DNA of 64,000 bases from Tritrichomonas musculus. Its lineage: Eukaryota > Parabasalia > Tritrichomonadida > Tritrichomonadidae. The notes below the pieces were generated by a model. That model saw only the letters and a program-made list of their open reading frames with translations, searched no databases and was not told the DNA's origin. How positions within the stretch are numbered: position 1 is the stretch's first letter; every line of letters begins with the position of its first letter. The stretch lies in NCBI GenBank assembly GCA_039105265.1, contig JAPFFF010000061.1, forward strand, positions 1 through 64,000, given 5' to 3'. This document shows, one piece after another, positions 62,899 to 64,000 of the stretch. A program made the position numbers and the translations under genes.

Positions 62899-64000
62899 AT
62901 GTTGGTTATCTTTTTGATACTCATTAATCGACCATCAATTGAAGGAATACCTGATGATGCTGAATGGATTTCTTGTTTTGATTGGGAAATTGTTAATGGA
63001 CAATGGAAATCAGTTATACCAAATGATGACTTATCATGTTGGACAGATTTTTCAACAACACCCAATTTAACACTTAAACAATCATTTACTGCCTGGAAAT
63101 TTTGGATCATAGGAAAAATGTCTACCCGTCATGATGAGGCCGAACTATTTTGGAATTCTCAAAAATATCTCATTAATGAATATTCCAATGTTGAACAAGA
63201 TTGGATAATTGTTTTTGAATCAAATGAATTTCCCCTAATGCTAACAAATATTATTATTAATGTTCAACAACATAGAAGCATCCAATTTCGAGGTATTGCA
63301 TATTTAAGACATGAATCTTTAAATCCAGCAATTGAAGGAATACCTGATGATGCTGAATGGATTTCTTGTTTTGATTGGGAAATTGTTAATGGTAAATGGG
63401 ATTCTCCAATACCGAATGATGACTTAGAATGTTATACAAATTCAGGATTAGCAAATAAGTTAACGCTTAAACAATCATTTACTGCTTGGAAATTTTGGAT
63501 AATTGGTAAAAGTCAATCCTGGCATGGTGAGGCTGAACTTTTATGGAATTCTCAAAATTATCTCATCAATGAAAGATCCGAGATCGCACAAGATTGGATA
63601 ATTGTTTTTGAATCAAATGAATTTCCACAAATGCTAACAAATATTATTATTAATGTTCAACCTAGTACATGCATCCAATTTCGAGGTATTGCATATTTAA
63701 AAAATGAATCTTTAAATCCATCTTTATCACGTTCACCATCACGTTCACCAACATTCCGCCCATCAATTTCACCATCACGTTCACCATCTTTATCTCCAAC
63801 AAATCGCCCATCTCTTTCACCATTACGTTCACCAACATTTAGTCCATCACGTTCACCAACATTCCACCCATCAATTTCACCAATATTCCACCCATCAATT
63901 TCACCATCTTTTCAATTCACTATATCAGATCAATTCTCTGAATCCTATCTTTTCAATTTCTCCTATCAATTCTCTCCATCAGATATTGAACAAAAGAATG
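62899..64000 (+). CDS. Tandem-repeat protein with Ser/Pro-rich region, 3' end outside window
   Basis: An open frame of 367 codons runs to the window edge. It starts MLVIFLILINRPS, a possible short signal or anchor. Two repeats of 131 residues (393 bp apart) follow, each with EGIPDDAEWISCFDWEIVNG, LTLKQSFTAWKFWIIGK, EAELFWNSQ, DWIIVFESNEFP and SIQFRGIAYL. They look like a beta-sandwich domain. From about 63718 a low-complexity Ser-Pro region begins (SPSRSPTF, SPSLSPT, FHPSISP units). A secreted or surface protein with a phosphorylatable stalk is plausible. It is probably a host gene; family unknown. Confidence 0.75.
   Translation, partial: MLVIFLILINRPSIEGIPDDAEWISCFDWEIVNGQWKSVIPNDDLSCWTDFSTTPNLTLKQSFTAWKFWIIGKMSTRHDEAELFWNSQKYLINEYSNVEQDWIIVFESNEFPLMLTNIIINVQQHRSIQFRGIAYLRHESLNPAIEGIPDDAEWISCFDWEIVNGKWDSPIPNDDLECYTNSGLANKLTLKQSFTAWKFWIIGKSQSWHGEAELLWNSQNYLINERSEIAQDWIIVFESNEFPQMLTNIIINVQPSTCIQFRGIAYLKNESLNPSLSRSPSRSPTFRPSISPSRSPSLSPTNRPSLSPLRSPTFSPSRSPTFHPSISPIFHPSISPSFQFTISDQFSESYLFNFSYQFSPSDIEQKN

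Overview
The window reads as nuclear DNA of a parabasalid protist, most likely a trichomonad (Trichomonas or Tritrichomonas). The evidence is AT-rich DNA, short intergenic gaps, intronless genes, decayed BspA-type leucine-rich-repeat and protein-kinase genes, a eukaryotic ADA2-like adaptor gene, and above all several Polinton/Maverick elements, which are known to fill trichomonad genomes. The species call is an inference; the Polinton calls rest on conserved motifs.

Layout. 1-1112: a 23-bp satellite. 1113-7850: a graveyard of decayed coding pieces, one small intact gene (3070-3546), two opposed LRR/kinase pseudogenes, two MITE-like elements and a DDE transposase remnant. About 7870-41650: an outer Polinton split by a second, younger Polinton at 17491-39378. 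The inner copy has 351-bp terminal inverted repeats that differ at 6 positions and a 5-bp target duplication (AATAT), and it sits inside the outer copy's KilA-N gene. 41626-44372: two minus-strand genes that look like host genes (an ADA2-like protein and a secreted protein). 44519 to about 62340: a third, very AT-rich Polinton-related region that carries giant helical proteins upstream of a packaging and capsid block. 62345-64000: a small coiled-coil fragment, a small coiled-coil gene, and the start of a tandem-repeat, Ser/Pro-rich protein that runs off the window.

How the genes fit together. Both nested Polintons share the order PolB (+), integrase (-), basic protein (+), conserved Cys-containing protein (+), KilA-N (-), about 154-bp hairpin repeats, tRNA-like/structured RNA block, fiber tail and NUMOD4-HNH. 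The inner copy also carries the morphogenesis genes: fiber, packaging ATPase, pVI-like peptide, major capsid and probable minor capsid. The third region shares only the morphogenesis block. Each DNA polymerase carries a C-terminal primase-like (AEP) domain and an N-terminal Death-fold-like segment around a different polymerase core.

Most worth a second look: the PolB-AEP fusions; the structured, probably RNA-coding block at one position in both nested elements; the repeat arrays upstream of KilA-N and ATPase whose central dyads vary in sequence but stay self-complementary; the giant repeat proteins of the third element; and a MITE family with 8-bp target duplications, one member of which sits inside the third element.
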